From: Pseudoruegeria sp. SHC-113
GTDB lineage: Bacteria; Pseudomonadota; Alphaproteobacteria; Rhodobacterales; Rhodobacteraceae
Length of the DNA: 64,000 nt
NCBI RefSeq assembly: GCF_025376885.1
Contig: NZ_JAHUBR010000002.1
Location: 124,001-188,000, forward strand
Direction: 5' to 3'
A model generated the notes under the pieces. It saw nothing but the letters and a program-made list of their open reading frames with translations. It did not search any database and was not told the origin of the DNA. The stretch's first letter is position 1; the number at the start of each line of letters is the position of its first letter. Positions 8,263 to 16,989 of this stretch are shown piece after piece. The translations under genes were made by a program, and so were the position numbers.

Positions 8263-9888
8263 TCATGCGCTCTTGCGGGCCTGCTTGATCATGTCGGCGG
8301 CCTTCTCGGCCATCATGATCACCGGCGCGTTGGTGTTGCCGGAGACGATCTGCGGCATGGCCGAGGCATCGACCACGCGCAGGCCCTCCACGCCGCGCAC
8401 GCGCAGCTGCGGATCCAGCACAGAGGCCGCATCGCTGCCCATGCGGCAGGTGCCGACGGGGTGATAGACGGTATCGCTCTTCTCCCGCACCACGGCCATC
8501 AGATCGGCGTCATTGGCCACATGGGCACAATCGTGATCCTTGGTGATGTGCTGTGCCATCGGCGGCGCGGCCATGATCGCGCGGGCCTGTTTGACGGCGG
8601 CGAGTAGCAGCTCCGCATCGCCCTGCCCCTCCAGAAAGCCCGGATCGATCATCGGCGCATCTGCGGGATCGCTCGTGCCCAGCCGCACCCAGCCCCGGCT
8701 CTTGGGGCGCAGCAGGCAGGTGTGCAGTGTGACACCATAGCCCGGCTTCACTGTCCGCGCGTGGTTGATCAGGCGGCCAATGACGAAATGCATCTGCACA
8801 TCGGGCCAGCCCTCGGCCTGCGCCGCCTTGCCGACGGACAGAAACGCCCCGGCTTCGGCGAAGTTCGAGGCCGCCATGCCGCGCCCCTCCTTGCGCCAGC
8901 GCCGAAGTGCCTTGATCAGCCGCCCGCCGCCCTTCAGCCCGACGCCGAAGAGATCGGTGGTGTTGACCTCATAGCCCAGCACGGTGTCCACGTGATCCTG
9001 CAGGTTCAGGCCGACCTCCGGAAGATCCTGCACCACATCGATGCCATGGGCGCGCAGCTGGTGGCCATTGCCGATACCAGAAAGCATAAGGAGCTGCGGC
9101 GACTGCAGCGCGCCGGCGCAGAGGATCACCTCGCGCCGGGCCTTCACCTGCCGGATCTCTCCGCCCTGGGAAAACTCAACGCCGCAGGCTTTTTGGCCGT
9201 CAAACAGCACGCGGCGGCCAAGGGCGTGGGTGATCACTTCGAGGTTCGCGCGTGTCATCACCGGATGCAGGAAGGCGGCCGCCGCCGAGCAGCGCTGGCC
9301 CCGGCGGCGGTCATGGAACTGGGTGAGCTGGAAGAGCCCCGCGCCCTCCTGTTCCGCGCCGTTGAAATCGCCGTTGCGCGGCACGCCCGCGGCCACGGCG
9401 GCCTCCACGAAATCACGGCTGATCGGGCGCGGGCTTTGCGGGTCTGTCACCTGCAACGGGCCACCTTCGCCGTGGAAGTCATCCGCGCCGCGGATGTTGT
9501 CTTCGGACTTGCGGAAGTAGGGCAGCACATCGGCCCAGCCCCAGCCGTCGCAGCCCATGGCGGCCCAGCCGTCGTAATCCTTCGCGTGGCCGCGCGTGTA
9601 GATCATCGCGTTGATGGCAGAGGAGCCACCCAGCGCCTTACCGCGCGGCTGGTAGCCCCGGCGGGAATTGAGCTCTTCCTGCGGGATGGTTTCAAAGGCC
9701 CAGTTGTGCATCGGCACCGGATGGCCGGGCACCATCATCGCCGCCCCGATGGGCAGGCGGATCAAGAGGTTCTTGCCATCACCGCCGGCCTCCAGCAGGC
9801 AGACCGACACGTCGCGATCCTCGCTCAGGCGCGCGGCCAGCGTGGCCCCACCGGAGCCGCCGCCCACGATCACGTAGTCGAATTCCAT
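8263..9888 (-). CDS. GMC-family FAD oxidoreductase, choline/alcohol dehydrogenase type
   Basis: A 541-residue FAD-dependent alcohol oxidoreductase. The N-terminal FAD-binding motif DYVIVGGGSGGATLAARL, the GMC signature PRGKALGGSSAINAMIYTRG, and the C-terminal active-site region YHPVGTCRMGSD and VSGNTNAPVIMMAEKAADMI are all present. The substrate could be choline, glycol or a long-chain alcohol; without a neighbouring betaine aldehyde dehydrogenase the name choline dehydrogenase is not justified. I prefer the ATG at 9888 with AGGAAAG six bases upstream; an in-frame ATG at 9912 also has a fair ribosome site. Confidence 0.92.
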   Translation of the reverse strand: MEFDYVIVGGGSGGATLAARLSEDRDVSVCLLEAGGDGKNLLIRLPIGAAMMVPGHPVPMHNWAFETIPQEELNSRRGYQPRGKALGGSSAINAMIYTRGHAKDYDGWAAMGCDGWGWADVLPYFRKSEDNIRGADDFHGEGGPLQVTDPQSPRPISRDFVEAAVAAGVPRNGDFNGAEQEGAGLFQLTQFHDRRRGQRCSAAAAFLHPVMTRANLEVITHALGRRVLFDGQKACGVEFSQGGEIRQVKARREVILCAGALQSPQLLMLSGIGNGHQLRAHGIDVVQDLPEVGLNLQDHVDTVLGYEVNTTDLFGVGLKGGGRLIKALRRWRKEGRGMAASNFAEAGAFLSVGKAAQAEGWPDVQMHFVIGRLINHARTVKPGYGVTLHTCLLRPKSRGWVRLGTSDPADAPMIDPGFLEGQGDAELLLAAVKQARAIMAAPPMAQHITKDHDCAHVANDADLMAVVREKSDTVYHPVGTCRMGSDAASVLDPQLRVRGVEGLRVVDASAMPQIVSGNTNAPVIMMAEKAADMIKQARKSA

Positions 9889-10050
9889 GTCGGCTTTCCT
9901 ATCGGCTGTCATGGGCCTGCCTTTCGCTTGTCTCTCGCGCGTTTGACCGGCAAGCGACCATGGCGGCGCGGGCTTGTCAAACGGTTGCGGCGCTTTTGGG
10001 AACATTCTCGCCCAGCCGGGCAGCCCTCGCCCGGGTCGGGGCAAAAGCCC

Positions 10051-10198
10051 CCGCCGTGCCAGCGCCGGACCGGGGGGCGGCGCAGCACCCGGTTGAGCGG
10101 CGTGCTTTATGACAGCCACGCACATTCCAAGTTGATGCTAAACGCCAACGGCAGCCAAAGCGCCGGCCCATGGGGCCGGTCCGGCGCTGGCACGGCGG
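10051..10198. repeat. 23-bp perfect inverted repeat, arms 102 bases apart
   Basis: Bases 10051-10073 and 10176-10198 are exact reverse complements of each other (begin CCGCCGTGCC, end GGCACGGCGG). A competing local hairpin AGCGCCGG/CCGGCGCT uses 10159-10166 and 10181-10188, and a smaller GGCCC/GGGCC stem is nested in it. No target-site duplication flanks the arms. It may be a structured RNA or a degenerate small mobile element. Confidence 0.75.
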
Positions 10199-10241
10199 CG
10201 GCCAAGGGCCGCCTTAATTCCGTGCCTAAACAGGACAAGAA

Positions 10242-10265
10242 AAAAGCGCCCCGGAGGGCGCTTTT
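10242..10265 (-). terminator. Rho-independent terminator of rpoD
   Basis: A 10-bp perfect stem (AAAAGCGCCC/GGGCGCTTTT) with a CGGA loop directly after the rpoD stop; on the minus strand the hairpin ends in a run of six Ts. This is the clearest intrinsic terminator in the window. Confidence 0.93.
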
Positions 10266-10267
10266 CG

Positions 10268-12250
10268 TTACTGATCGAGGAAGCTGCGCAGTTTGCGCGA
10301 GCGGCTCGGGTGCTTGAGCTTCCGGAGCGCCTTGGCCTCGATCTGGCGGATCCGTTCGCGGGTCACGCTGAACTGCTGGCCGACCTCTTCCAGCGTGTGG
10401 TCGGTGTTCATGCCGATGCCGAAGCGCATCCGCAGAACCCGCTCCTCGCGCGGAGTGAGGCTCGCCAGAACGCGCGTCGTGGTTTCCTTCAGGTTCTCCT
10501 GAATGGCGGAATCCAGCGGCAGCACCGCGTTCTTGTCCTCGATGAAATCGCCCAGCTGGCTGTCTTCCTCGTCCCCGATCGGGGTTTCGAGGGAGATCGG
10601 CTCCTTGGCGATCTTCATCACCTTGCGCACCTTCTCAAGCGGCATCTGCAGCTTTTCGGCCAGCTCTTCCGGCGTGGGCTCCCGGCCGATCTCGTGCAGC
10701 ATCTGGCGGCTGGTGCGCACCAGCTTGTTGATCGTCTCGATCATATGCACCGGAATACGGATCGTGCGCGCCTGATCGGCAATAGAGCGGGTGATCGCCT
10801 GACGGATCCACCACGTCGCATAGGTGGAGAACTTGTAGCCCCGGCGATATTCGAACTTGTCCACCGCCTTCATCAGGCCGATGTTGCCTTCCTGAATCAG
10901 GTCGAGGAACTGCAGGCCCCGGTTGGTGTATTTCTTGGCGATGGAGATCACGAGGCGCAAGTTGGCCTCGACCATTTCCTTCTTGGCCTGACGTGCTTCC
11001 TTCTCGCCCTTCTGCACCTGTTGCACGATGCGGCGGAATTCGGGGATGTCGAGGCCCACGTATTGGCCGACCTGCGCCATGTCGTTGCGCAGCTCCTCGA
11101 CCTTGTCTGATGAGCGCTCTACGAAGGTCTGCCAGCCACGGCCGGGCTTCTCGGCCATGCGATCCATCCAGTTCGGATCCAGCTCGTGATCGCGGTACTC
11201 TTCGATGAACTCGCGGCGGTTGATGCGGGCCTGATCGGCCAGTTTCACCATGCCGGAGTCGATCGACATCACCCGGCGGTTGATGCCGTAAAGCTGGTCG
11301 ATCAGCGCCTCGATCCGGTTGTTGTGCAGGTGAAGCTCGTTCACCAACTCAACAATCTCACTGCGCAGCTTCTGATAGATCGCCTCGTCGTTGTCGGAGT
11401 ATTCTTCCTCGTTCAGCGTCGCCGAGATCCGCTGATCCTGCATCGCCGAAAGCTGGGCGTAATCGCGGGCGACGCGGTCCAGCGTTTCCAGAACGCGCGG
11501 CTTGAGCGCGGCCTCCATCGCGGCGAGCGACATGTTGGCCTGTTCGTCCTCGTCGTCGTCGTCGTCGTTGTTGCGCAGCGGGTTGCCGTCGGCGTCGAGC
11601 TCCTGCTCGGCTTCCTTCTTGGGTGCGGACTGCACGTTGGCCACGTCCACCACATTGCCCTCGCCGCCCTCTTCCATCGAGTTGCCGAAGGTGGCCTCAA
11701 GGTCGATCACGTCGCGCAGCAGGATGTCTTCGCTCAGAAGTTCCTCGTGCCAGATGGTGATGGCCTGAAACGTGAGCGGGCTTTCGCAGAGCCCGGCGAT
11801 CATCGTGTTGCGCCCGGCTTCGATCCGCTTGGCGATGGCGATCTCGCCCTCGCGGCTCAACAGTTCGACGCTGCCCATCTCGCGCAGGTACATACGCACC
11901 GGATCGTCGGTGCGGTCGAGCTTTTCGGTTTCACCCGACGAAACGGCCACTTCGCGGCTGTCGGCGGTGGTGGCCACGGCGGTGGATTTGTTCTCGGCTT
12001 CGGCTTCCTCGGCCTCTTCGGCCTCGATCACGTTGATGCCCATTTCCGAGAGCATCGACATCACGTCCTCGATCTGCTCGGAAGAGGCCTGCTCGGGGGG
12101 CAGGGCTTCGTTGAGCTGATCGTAGGTGATGTAGCCTTTTTCCCGGGCCTCCGCGATCATGCGTTTGATCGCGGCCTGGCTCATATCGGTCATCGGCTCG
12201 TTATCGCTGTCGTCCTGCTGCTTGCGGTCGTCGGTGTCTTTGGCGGCCAT
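10268..12250 (-). CDS. rpoD: RNA polymerase primary sigma factor RpoD (sigma-70)
   Basis: The 660-residue housekeeping sigma factor. Region 1.1 is N-terminal (about 25-90), region 1.2 begins [21 protein letters not shown], region 2 has [20 protein letters not shown] and [15 protein letters not shown] (promoter -10 melting), and region 4 ends with [20 protein letters not shown] (-35 recognition). The non-conserved region carries an acidic run of Asn/Asp coded by a GTC/GAC triplet repeat (about 11545-11572). The ATG at 12250 has AGGAG seven bases upstream, so an in-frame upstream extension is rejected. It follows dnaG on the same strand, the classic primase-sigma arrangement, without rpsU. Confidence 0.97.
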   Translation of the reverse strand: MAAKDTDDRKQQDDSDNEPMTDMSQAAIKRMIAEAREKGYITYDQLNEALPPEQASSEQIEDVMSMLSEMGINVIEAEEAEEAEAENKSTAVATTADSREVAVSSGETEKLDRTDDPVRMYLREMGSVELLSREGEIAIAKRIEAGRNTMIAGLCESPLTFQAITIWHEELLSEDILLRDVIDLEATFGNSMEEGGEGNVVDVANVQSAPKKEAEQELDADGNPLRNNDDDDDEDEQANMSLAAMEAALKPRVLETLDRVARDYAQLSAMQDQRISATLNEEEYSDNDEAIYQKLRSEIVELVNELHLHNNRIEALIDQLYGINRRVMSIDSGMVKLADQARINRREFIEEYRDHELDPNWMDRMAEKPGRGWQTFVERSSDKVEELRNDMAQVGQYVGLDIPEFRRIVQQVQKGEKEARQAKKEMVEANLRLVISIAKKYTNRGLQFLDLIQEGNIGLMKAVDKFEYRRGYKFSTYATWWIRQAITRSIADQARTIRIPVHMIETINKLVRTSRQMLHEIGREPTPEELAEKLQMPLEKVRKVMKIAKEPISLETPIGDEEDSQLGDFIEDKNAVLPLDSAIQENLKETTTRVLASLTPREERVLRMRFGIGMNTDHTLEEVGQQFSVTRERIRQIEAKALRKLKHPSRSRKLRSFLDQ

Positions 12251-12261
12251 GCGTTGCTCCT

Positions 12262-12324
12262 GATTCAGGGCGGGAATTCCGGGCGGTCTGGTGCGAATCA
12301 CGCTGGGCGAATCGATGATTCGCC
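12262..12324. promoter_or_regulatory. Cluster of four GANTC methylation sites and hairpin in the rpoD leader
   Basis: GANTC sites, the target of the cell-cycle methylase CcrM in alphaproteobacteria, occur at 12262, 12295, 12309 and 12317. The last two form a perfect hairpin GGCGAATC/GATTCGCC with a GAT loop (12306-12324). Methylation at such sites can control GcrA-dependent promoters; a role here is inferred. Confidence 0.5.
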
Positions 12325-12378
12325 TCCATGTCTACCCGTTTTCCACATCCTCTTCCTTACGAAAGCGCGCCGGAGGCC

Positions 12379-14343
12379 CTATCCTTTGCCCTTCGTGTAC
12401 TTAATGCCCTGCAACAGCTTGTCGAAGGTTTCCCGCTCCTCGCGGCTCACCAGCGCGCCATTGCTGCCTGTTTCATATTCGGTGGTGTCTTCGGTTTCGC
12501 TGCGTTCGGCCCGGTTCAGGGCTTCAGCCGCCTGCTGCAAACGCCACGTCAGCCCCTCGTCGGCCACGCCGGTCAGATCCTCCATCGCCTCGGCGATCTC
12601 GCGCTGCGCGCCGCGCCGGGCCTTCAGCTTGGCCATGGCCTCGGCCACGCACATCGCGGCGATGGTGGTATCGCCCGGAGTGCGCACGGTCGGGGAGATT
12701 TGGACATGGCGGGGCGCGAAGAGGTTTTCAAGGGCGTCCGGCCCGAGCGCCGTGGCGATGGCCTCTTTCGCGGCATCAGAGCTTGCCGGGTGTGCCCGCA
12801 ACAACACATCGCGGATGCGGGCGTGATCGGGATCGGAGAACTCCAACATCTCGAGCGCGCTCTCAAAGCGCGCCAGCACATCGGGGTGCAGCACAAGGCT
12901 CGCAAGGATCACGGCTTCGCGCAGACGATCCTCGGTGGCGGGGTCTGCCGTCACCAGCAGAGAGTGTTTGGTGGAGGCGCGTACCGGCTCCGGCGTGCCT
13001 CGCGCACGCCAGCTGCCTTTCCCACCGCTTCCCCCGCTCCATTGGGCACGCGGGCGCTGCGGGAAGAACAGCTCCTGCCGCATCCGCTTGATCTCTTCGC
13101 CATAGTGGCCGCGGATGGAAGGGTCGCGGATCAGTGACACCGCCGCACGCAGGCGCTTGTCCAACGCGGCGCGGCGTTCGGGGCTGTCAAAAACCTGCCC
13201 CTCGGTTTCGCGCTCCCACAGGAGGCTCACCATGGGCCGCGCCCCATCAAGCACCGCCTGCATGGCGTCCGGGCCCTTGGCTTTGATCAGATCGTCCGGG
13301 TCCTGTCCTTCCGGCAGGATCGCAAACCGCAGGGAATTGCCCGACTCAAGCAACGGCAGAGCAAGATCGATCACGCGACGCGCGGCGCGCAGGCCGGCTG
13401 AATCGCCATCCAGCGCTATGATCGGCTCCGGCGCGATGCGCCACAGCAGGCGCAGCTGATCCTCGGTAATGGCCGTGCCCAGCGGCGCCACCGTGGCCCC
13501 GAAGCCCGCCACCGACAGCGCGATCACGTCCATGTAGCCCTCGGCCACAACCAGCGTCTGCCCCTTGCCCGCCGCCTCGCGCGCCGGGGCGTGGTTGTAG
13601 AGGCTGCGGCCCTTGTCAAACAGCTCGGTTTCCGGAGAGTTCAGGTATTTCGCATTGTCCGTCGGATCCATCGCGCGCCCGCCAAAAGCGATGCAGCGCC
13701 CGCGCGCGTCGCGGATCGGGAAGATGATGCGGTTGCGAAAGACGTCATAGGGCTTGCCGCCCTTGTTTGAGGCCTTCGCCAGCCCTGCGCCGATGATCAG
13801 CTCTTCCGGTACGTTCTTGCCGCGCAAATGATCGTAGAGCCCTTGCCAGCCCGCCGGGGCAAAGCCGATCTCGAAGCGCTCCCGCGTGGCCTGCGCCATG
13901 CCGCGCTGGTCCAGATATTCCCGTGCGGCGAAACCGCCCCCGGCTGCAAGGTTCAGGCGGAAGAACTGCACCGCCTGTTCCATCACCTCGGCCAGCTGCG
14001 TGCGACGGTCGGCCTTCTTCTGCGCCTGCGGATCGCGCGCGGGCATCTGCATCCCGGCCTCACCCGCAAGGATGCGCACGGCTTCCATGAAATCCACATT
14101 CTCGGTTTCCCGCACGAAGGAGATCGCGTCCCCCTTGGCGTGGCAGCCGAAGCAGTAATAGTAGCCCTTGCGGTCATCCACATGGAAAGACGCGGATTTT
14201 TCCTGATGGAAGGGGCAAGGCGCCCACATGTCGCCCTTGCCCTGATTGGACTTGCGCGCATCCCACATCACCTTCCGCCCCACCACTTGGGAGAGCGAAA
14301 CGCGCGTGCGCAATTCATCCAGAAAACCGGGGGGCAGACTCAT
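12379..14343 (-). CDS. dnaG: DNA primase DnaG
   Basis: Makes RNA primers at the replication fork. The 654-residue protein has the CHC2 zinc-binding domain (Cys43, His46, Cys64, Cys67 in CPFH...YYCFGCHAKGD), the primase core with YLDQRGM and IGFAPAGW, the TOPRIM domain (VVAEGYMDVIAL, then IALDGDSAG carrying the metal-binding acidic residues), and a C-terminal helicase-binding region of low conservation. The start ATG at 14343 has no strong ribosome site, which is unusual for this window, but it matches the known N terminus (MSLPPGFLDELR). rpoD follows 128 bases downstream. Confidence 0.97.
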   Translation of the reverse strand: MSLPPGFLDELRTRVSLSQVVGRKVMWDARKSNQGKGDMWAPCPFHQEKSASFHVDDRKGYYYCFGCHAKGDAISFVRETENVDFMEAVRILAGEAGMQMPARDPQAQKKADRRTQLAEVMEQAVQFFRLNLAAGGGFAAREYLDQRGMAQATRERFEIGFAPAGWQGLYDHLRGKNVPEELIIGAGLAKASNKGGKPYDVFRNRIIFPIRDARGRCIAFGGRAMDPTDNAKYLNSPETELFDKGRSLYNHAPAREAAGKGQTLVVAEGYMDVIALSVAGFGATVAPLGTAITEDQLRLLWRIAPEPIIALDGDSAGLRAARRVIDLALPLLESGNSLRFAILPEGQDPDDLIKAKGPDAMQAVLDGARPMVSLLWERETEGQVFDSPERRAALDKRLRAAVSLIRDPSIRGHYGEEIKRMRQELFFPQRPRAQWSGGSGGKGSWRARGTPEPVRASTKHSLLVTADPATEDRLREAVILASLVLHPDVLARFESALEMLEFSDPDHARIRDVLLRAHPASSDAAKEAIATALGPDALENLFAPRHVQISPTVRTPGDTTIAAMCVAEAMAKLKARRGAQREIAEAMEDLTGVADEGLTWRLQQAAEALNRAERSETEDTTEYETGSNGALVSREERETFDKLLQGIKYTKGKG

Positions 14344-14390
14344 AGGTGTCAATATCAGCCGCCGCGCCGGGCATGACAAGCCCTGCCCCC

Positions 14391-14419
14391 TGTGGATAAC
14401 TTACGCTTCCTGTGGAGAA
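14391..14419. promoter_or_regulatory. Perfect DnaA box plus a near-match upstream of dnaG
   Basis: TGTGGATAA (14391-14399) is the exact reverse complement of the DnaA consensus TTATCCACA. TGTGGAGAA (14411-14419), one mismatch, follows 20 bases later. A further one-mismatch match, TTTTCCACA, lies at 12339-12347 before rpoD. This placement suggests DnaA control of the dnaG-rpoD unit. Confidence 0.5.
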
Positions 14420-14435
14420 GCCGCCGCTGATGGCC

Positions 14436-14885
14436 TTACGGGCGCACGTCGCGCTTGATCATCGTGCGCAGGGTGAAGCTTGAGTTGAGGTTGCGGATGC
14501 CCGGCACCCGCATGAGGCCATCTTCCATGAAGCGATCGAAGGCGGCCAGATCGGCGGCCACGACGCGCAACAGGATGTCGCGCGAGCCGGTCAGCAGGTG
14601 GCACTCCACCACTTCCGGAAAGCGCGCAATGGCGGTTTCGAACACACCCAGATCGGCGCTGTTCTGCCGTTCCAGCTCCACCGCGATGAAGACGGTCAGC
14701 GGCAGGCCCAGCTTGGCCGGGTTCACCTCGGCCCGGTAGCCGGTGATCACACCGCTTTCCTCCAGCTTGGCCACCCGCCGCGCGCAGGGCGTGGGCGAGA
14801 GCCCCACCCGCTCGCTCAGATCCGCGATGCGCAGACGGCCATCCGCCTGCAAGGCGCGCACAATCTTGCGGTCCAACTCATCCAT
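14436..14885 (-). CDS. Lrp/AsnC-family transcriptional regulator
   Basis: A 149-residue regulator with an N-terminal helix-turn-helix (MDELDRKIVRALQADGRLRIADLSERVGLSPTPCARRVAKLE) and a C-terminal RAM ligand-binding domain (VVECHLLTGSRDILLRVVA, then IRNLNSSFTLRTM). GGAGG eight bases before the ATG at 14885 fixes the start; a longer open frame is not used. It is transcribed away from a leucine-dehydrogenase-like gene across 136 bases that include an AT-rich block (about 14896-14912), a common layout where the regulator senses a branched-chain amino acid and controls the neighbour. Confidence 0.93.
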   Translation of the reverse strand: MDELDRKIVRALQADGRLRIADLSERVGLSPTPCARRVAKLEESGVITGYRAEVNPAKLGLPLTVFIAVELERQNSADLGVFETAIARFPEVVECHLLTGSRDILLRVVAADLAAFDRFMEDGLMRVPGIRNLNSSFTLRTMIKRDVRP

Positions 14886-15021
14886 GGCGATTTCCTCCAA
14901 TATTTGATTAATTATGAGCCAAAACCACCAAGCAGCCAACCCTCCGCGAGAATCTTTGGTGAGAAACACTCCGGTAGGCTCCTTATTTTAGGATGAAGGG
15001 AGTTATTCAGGAGCGCGCGCC

Positions 15022-16104
15022 GTGACCGACCAAGTTAGCCAGACCATCCAGCCCACCGTGACCGAAATCGCCACCGACAGCCATCAGGCCGTCTACCGCG
15101 TGGAGGCCCCCGAGGTGGGGCTGACGGGCTTCATCGCCCTGCATTCCACCACCCGCGGCCCCGCCGCCGGTGGCCTGCGGATGCGCCCTTATGCCAGCGA
15201 GGCCGAGGCGCTCACCGATGTGCTGCGCCTGTCCGAAGGCATGAGCTACAAGAACGCGGCCGCCGATCTGCCGCTGGGCGGTGGCAAGGCTGTGATCCTC
15301 GGCGATCCGGCCACGCAGAAATCCCCGGCCCTGCTGAAAAGCTTCGCCCGCGCCATCGAAGGCCTCGGCGGCAGCTACTGGACGGCCGAGGACATGGGCA
15401 TGACGACGGCCGACATGGCCATTCTGCGCTCCGAAGCGCAGTATGTGGCCGGGCTGGCCGATGGAGCCTTCGCCTCGGGCGACCCCTCCCCCGTCACCGC
15501 GCGCGGCGTGTTCAACGCGATCCGCATCGGCGCCAAGCACCGCTTCGGCTCCGACGATCTGGCCGGCAAGCGCATCACGGTGCAGGGGCTGGGCAATGTC
15601 GGCTGGAACCTCTGCGGCATGCTGGCCGAGGCTGGGGCCAAGCTGATCGTCACGGATGTGGACGCCGCCCGCGTGGCCCGGGCTGTCACCAATTTCGGGG
15701 CCGAGGCCGTGGCGCTGGATGCGATCTATGGCGTTGAGGCCGATATTTTCGCCCCCTGCGCCATCGGTGCGATCCTGAACGCGCGCACCATTCCGCAGCT
15801 GAAGGTGAAGCTCGTGGCGGGCGGTGCGAACAACCAATTGGAAGAGGCGCGCGATGCGGGCCTGCTGGCCGCGCGCGGCATCCTCTATGCGCCCGATTAC
15901 GTGGCCAACGGCGGCGGCATCATCAACGTCGCCTCAGAGATCCTGCGCGTCCACAACACTGGCCCCTGGGTGGCAGGCCGCCTGCAGGCGCTGGAAGCCA
16001 CGATGGACAGCCTGCTCACCCGTGCCGCGCGTGAAGGCAAGAGCCCGGCCGTGATCGCGGATCGCATGATGGCCGAGATGCTCGTGCCCATGGCGGCCGA
16101 GTAG
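15022..16104 (+). CDS. Glu/Leu/Phe/Val dehydrogenase, leucine-dehydrogenase-like
   Basis: A 360-residue NAD-dependent amino-acid dehydrogenase that interconverts an amino acid and its keto acid plus ammonium. The N-terminal domain shows GGLRMRPYASEAEALTDVLRLSEGMSYKNA and PLGGGKAV, with the two catalytic lysines; a Rossmann motif VQGLGNVGWNLCG follows, then VAGGANNQLE and YAPDYVANGGGIINVASE. The length matches leucine/valine dehydrogenases (about 360) and not the longer glutamate enzymes. The GTG at 15022 is preceded by CAGGAG. The divergent Lrp-type regulator supports a role in branched-chain amino-acid breakdown. Confidence 0.9.
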   Translation: MTDQVSQTIQPTVTEIATDSHQAVYRVEAPEVGLTGFIALHSTTRGPAAGGLRMRPYASEAEALTDVLRLSEGMSYKNAAADLPLGGGKAVILGDPATQKSPALLKSFARAIEGLGGSYWTAEDMGMTTADMAILRSEAQYVAGLADGAFASGDPSPVTARGVFNAIRIGAKHRFGSDDLAGKRITVQGLGNVGWNLCGMLAEAGAKLIVTDVDAARVARAVTNFGAEAVALDAIYGVEADIFAPCAIGAILNARTIPQLKVKLVAGGANNQLEEARDAGLLAARGILYAPDYVANGGGIINVASEILRVHNTGPWVAGRLQALEATMDSLLTRAAREGKSPAVIADRMMAEMLVPMAAE

Positions 16105-16114
16105 GCCCGCTGCA

Positions 16115-16180
16115 GGCTCAACTTTGAGCCGAAATGTTCAATCACAGTTGAAAAATGCCCCGATTCGGGGCATTCTTCTG
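16115..16180 (+). terminator. Palindrome and terminator after the amino-acid dehydrogenase gene
   Basis: A perfect palindrome GGCTCAA/TTGAGCC (16115-16130) is followed by an 8-bp stem AATGCCCC/GGGGCATT with a GATTC loop (16154-16174) and a short T-rich tail. The second hairpin is the likely intrinsic terminator. Confidence 0.75.
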
Positions 16181-16243
16181 CCCGTTCAGAGTAACGCGGA
16201 AAGAACTCCGAAAACGGAGCGCCGCCAGGAGCGAGGCAGACCC

Positions 16244-16549
16244 ATGAAACATATCGCGTTGGCCGCAATCGTGCTGGCCCTCTCCACCCCCACCCTTCAC
16301 GCTGGCACCATCGAGCGCGCCTGCCTGAAAAGCGATCGCAAGAGCGCCTCGCGCGCGCTGTGCGGCTGCATTCAGGACGTCGCCGATCTGACGCTGACCC
16401 GGCAGGATCAGAAGCTCGCCGCGAGCTTCTTCAAGGATCCCCACCGCGCGCAGGAAATCCGACAGTCCGACAGCCGCAGCCATGAAAACTTCTGGCAGCG
16501 CTACAAGTCCTTCGGCGCGACGGCGGAAACCTACTGCCGCAACAGCTGA
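16244..16549 (+). CDS. Small exported cysteine-containing protein, unknown function
   Basis: A 101-residue protein with a Sec signal peptide (MKHIALAAIVLALSTPTLHA, cleavage near residue 20). The mature part is about 80 residues with four cysteines (ERACLKS, LCGC, TYC), which suggests two disulfides in the periplasm, and a conserved-looking block SFFKDPHRAQEIRQSDSRSHE. The ATG at 16244 follows AGGAGCGAGG. I recognise the pattern from other Rhodobacteraceae but know of no tested function; the name 'arginine transporter' sometimes attached to such proteins is not supported by anything visible. Its 3' end overlaps the convergent phosphatase gene by 19 bases. Confidence 0.85.
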   Translation: MKHIALAAIVLALSTPTLHAGTIERACLKSDRKSASRALCGCIQDVADLTLTRQDQKLAASFFKDPHRAQEIRQSDSRSHENFWQRYKSFGATAETYCRNS

Positions 16550-16989
16550 GCGATCAGGCCGCGGCTCGCGGCCTCGATCAGGGTGATCGGTGTTTCAAAA
16601 TCACGGGTGTAATAGGGATCCGGCACCTCGCGGGGGCCGGTCCCTTCGGCATGGTCGAGGAATAACTGAACGGGCGTTTTGTTGCCTGCCGGGCGCAGCG
16701 CTTCCATCGTGGACCGGTTCTTTTCATCCATCACGCAGATCAGATCGAAATCGGTGAAATCCCGCGCGCTGGCCTGCCGGGCGCGCAAAGCCGACAGATC
16801 GTAGCCCCGCCCCTTGGCCGCCAACTGCATTGGCCCATAGGGCGGATCGCCCACGTGCCAATCGCTGGTGCCGGCGGAGTCCACCTCCACCTCTAGGCCG
16901 CTTTCTTCAGCCAAGGCGCGGAAGACGCCTTCGGCGGTGGGGCTGCGGCAGATGTTGCCAAGGCAGACGAATAGGATGCACTGTGTCAT
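16531..16989 (-). CDS. Low-molecular-weight protein-tyrosine phosphatase
   Basis: A 152-residue phosphatase with the P-loop CLGNICRSP near the N terminus (Cys nucleophile and Arg of the CX5R motif) and the general-acid aspartate in the C-terminal DPYY. The family dephosphorylates protein tyrosines or acts as a general aryl phosphatase. The ATG at 16989 begins the conserved ILFVCLGNICRS strand; the open frame upstream is not part of the family fold. It converges with the small exported-protein gene (19-base overlap) and is divergent from the sirtuin gene. Confidence 0.94.
   Translation of the reverse strand: MTQCILFVCLGNICRSPTAEGVFRALAEESGLEVEVDSAGTSDWHVGDPPYGPMQLAAKGRGYDLSALRARQASARDFTDFDLICVMDEKNRSTMEALRPAGNKTPVQLFLDHAEGTGPREVPDPYYTRDFETPITLIEAASRGLIAQLLRQ

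Larger units (their letters stand above)
9889..10267. other. 379-base gene-free interval between rpoD and the GMC oxidoreductase gene
   Basis: No convincing coding frame. It holds the rpoD terminator (10242-10265), a perfect GGCGGCC/GGCCGCC hairpin with a 3-base loop (10197-10213), and a 23-bp inverted repeat described separately. The promoter of the GMC gene should lie here, but no strong -35/-10 pair stands out. Confidence 0.7.

Noticed and set aside
8263-9888. Naming the GMC gene betA (choline dehydrogenase)
   Set aside because: No betB, betI or choline transporter is nearby and GMC motifs alone do not fix the substrate.
10051-10198. Insertion sequence or MITE based on the 23-bp inverted repeat
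   Set aside because: No transposase, no target-site duplication and only one copy in the window; kept as a structural repeat only.
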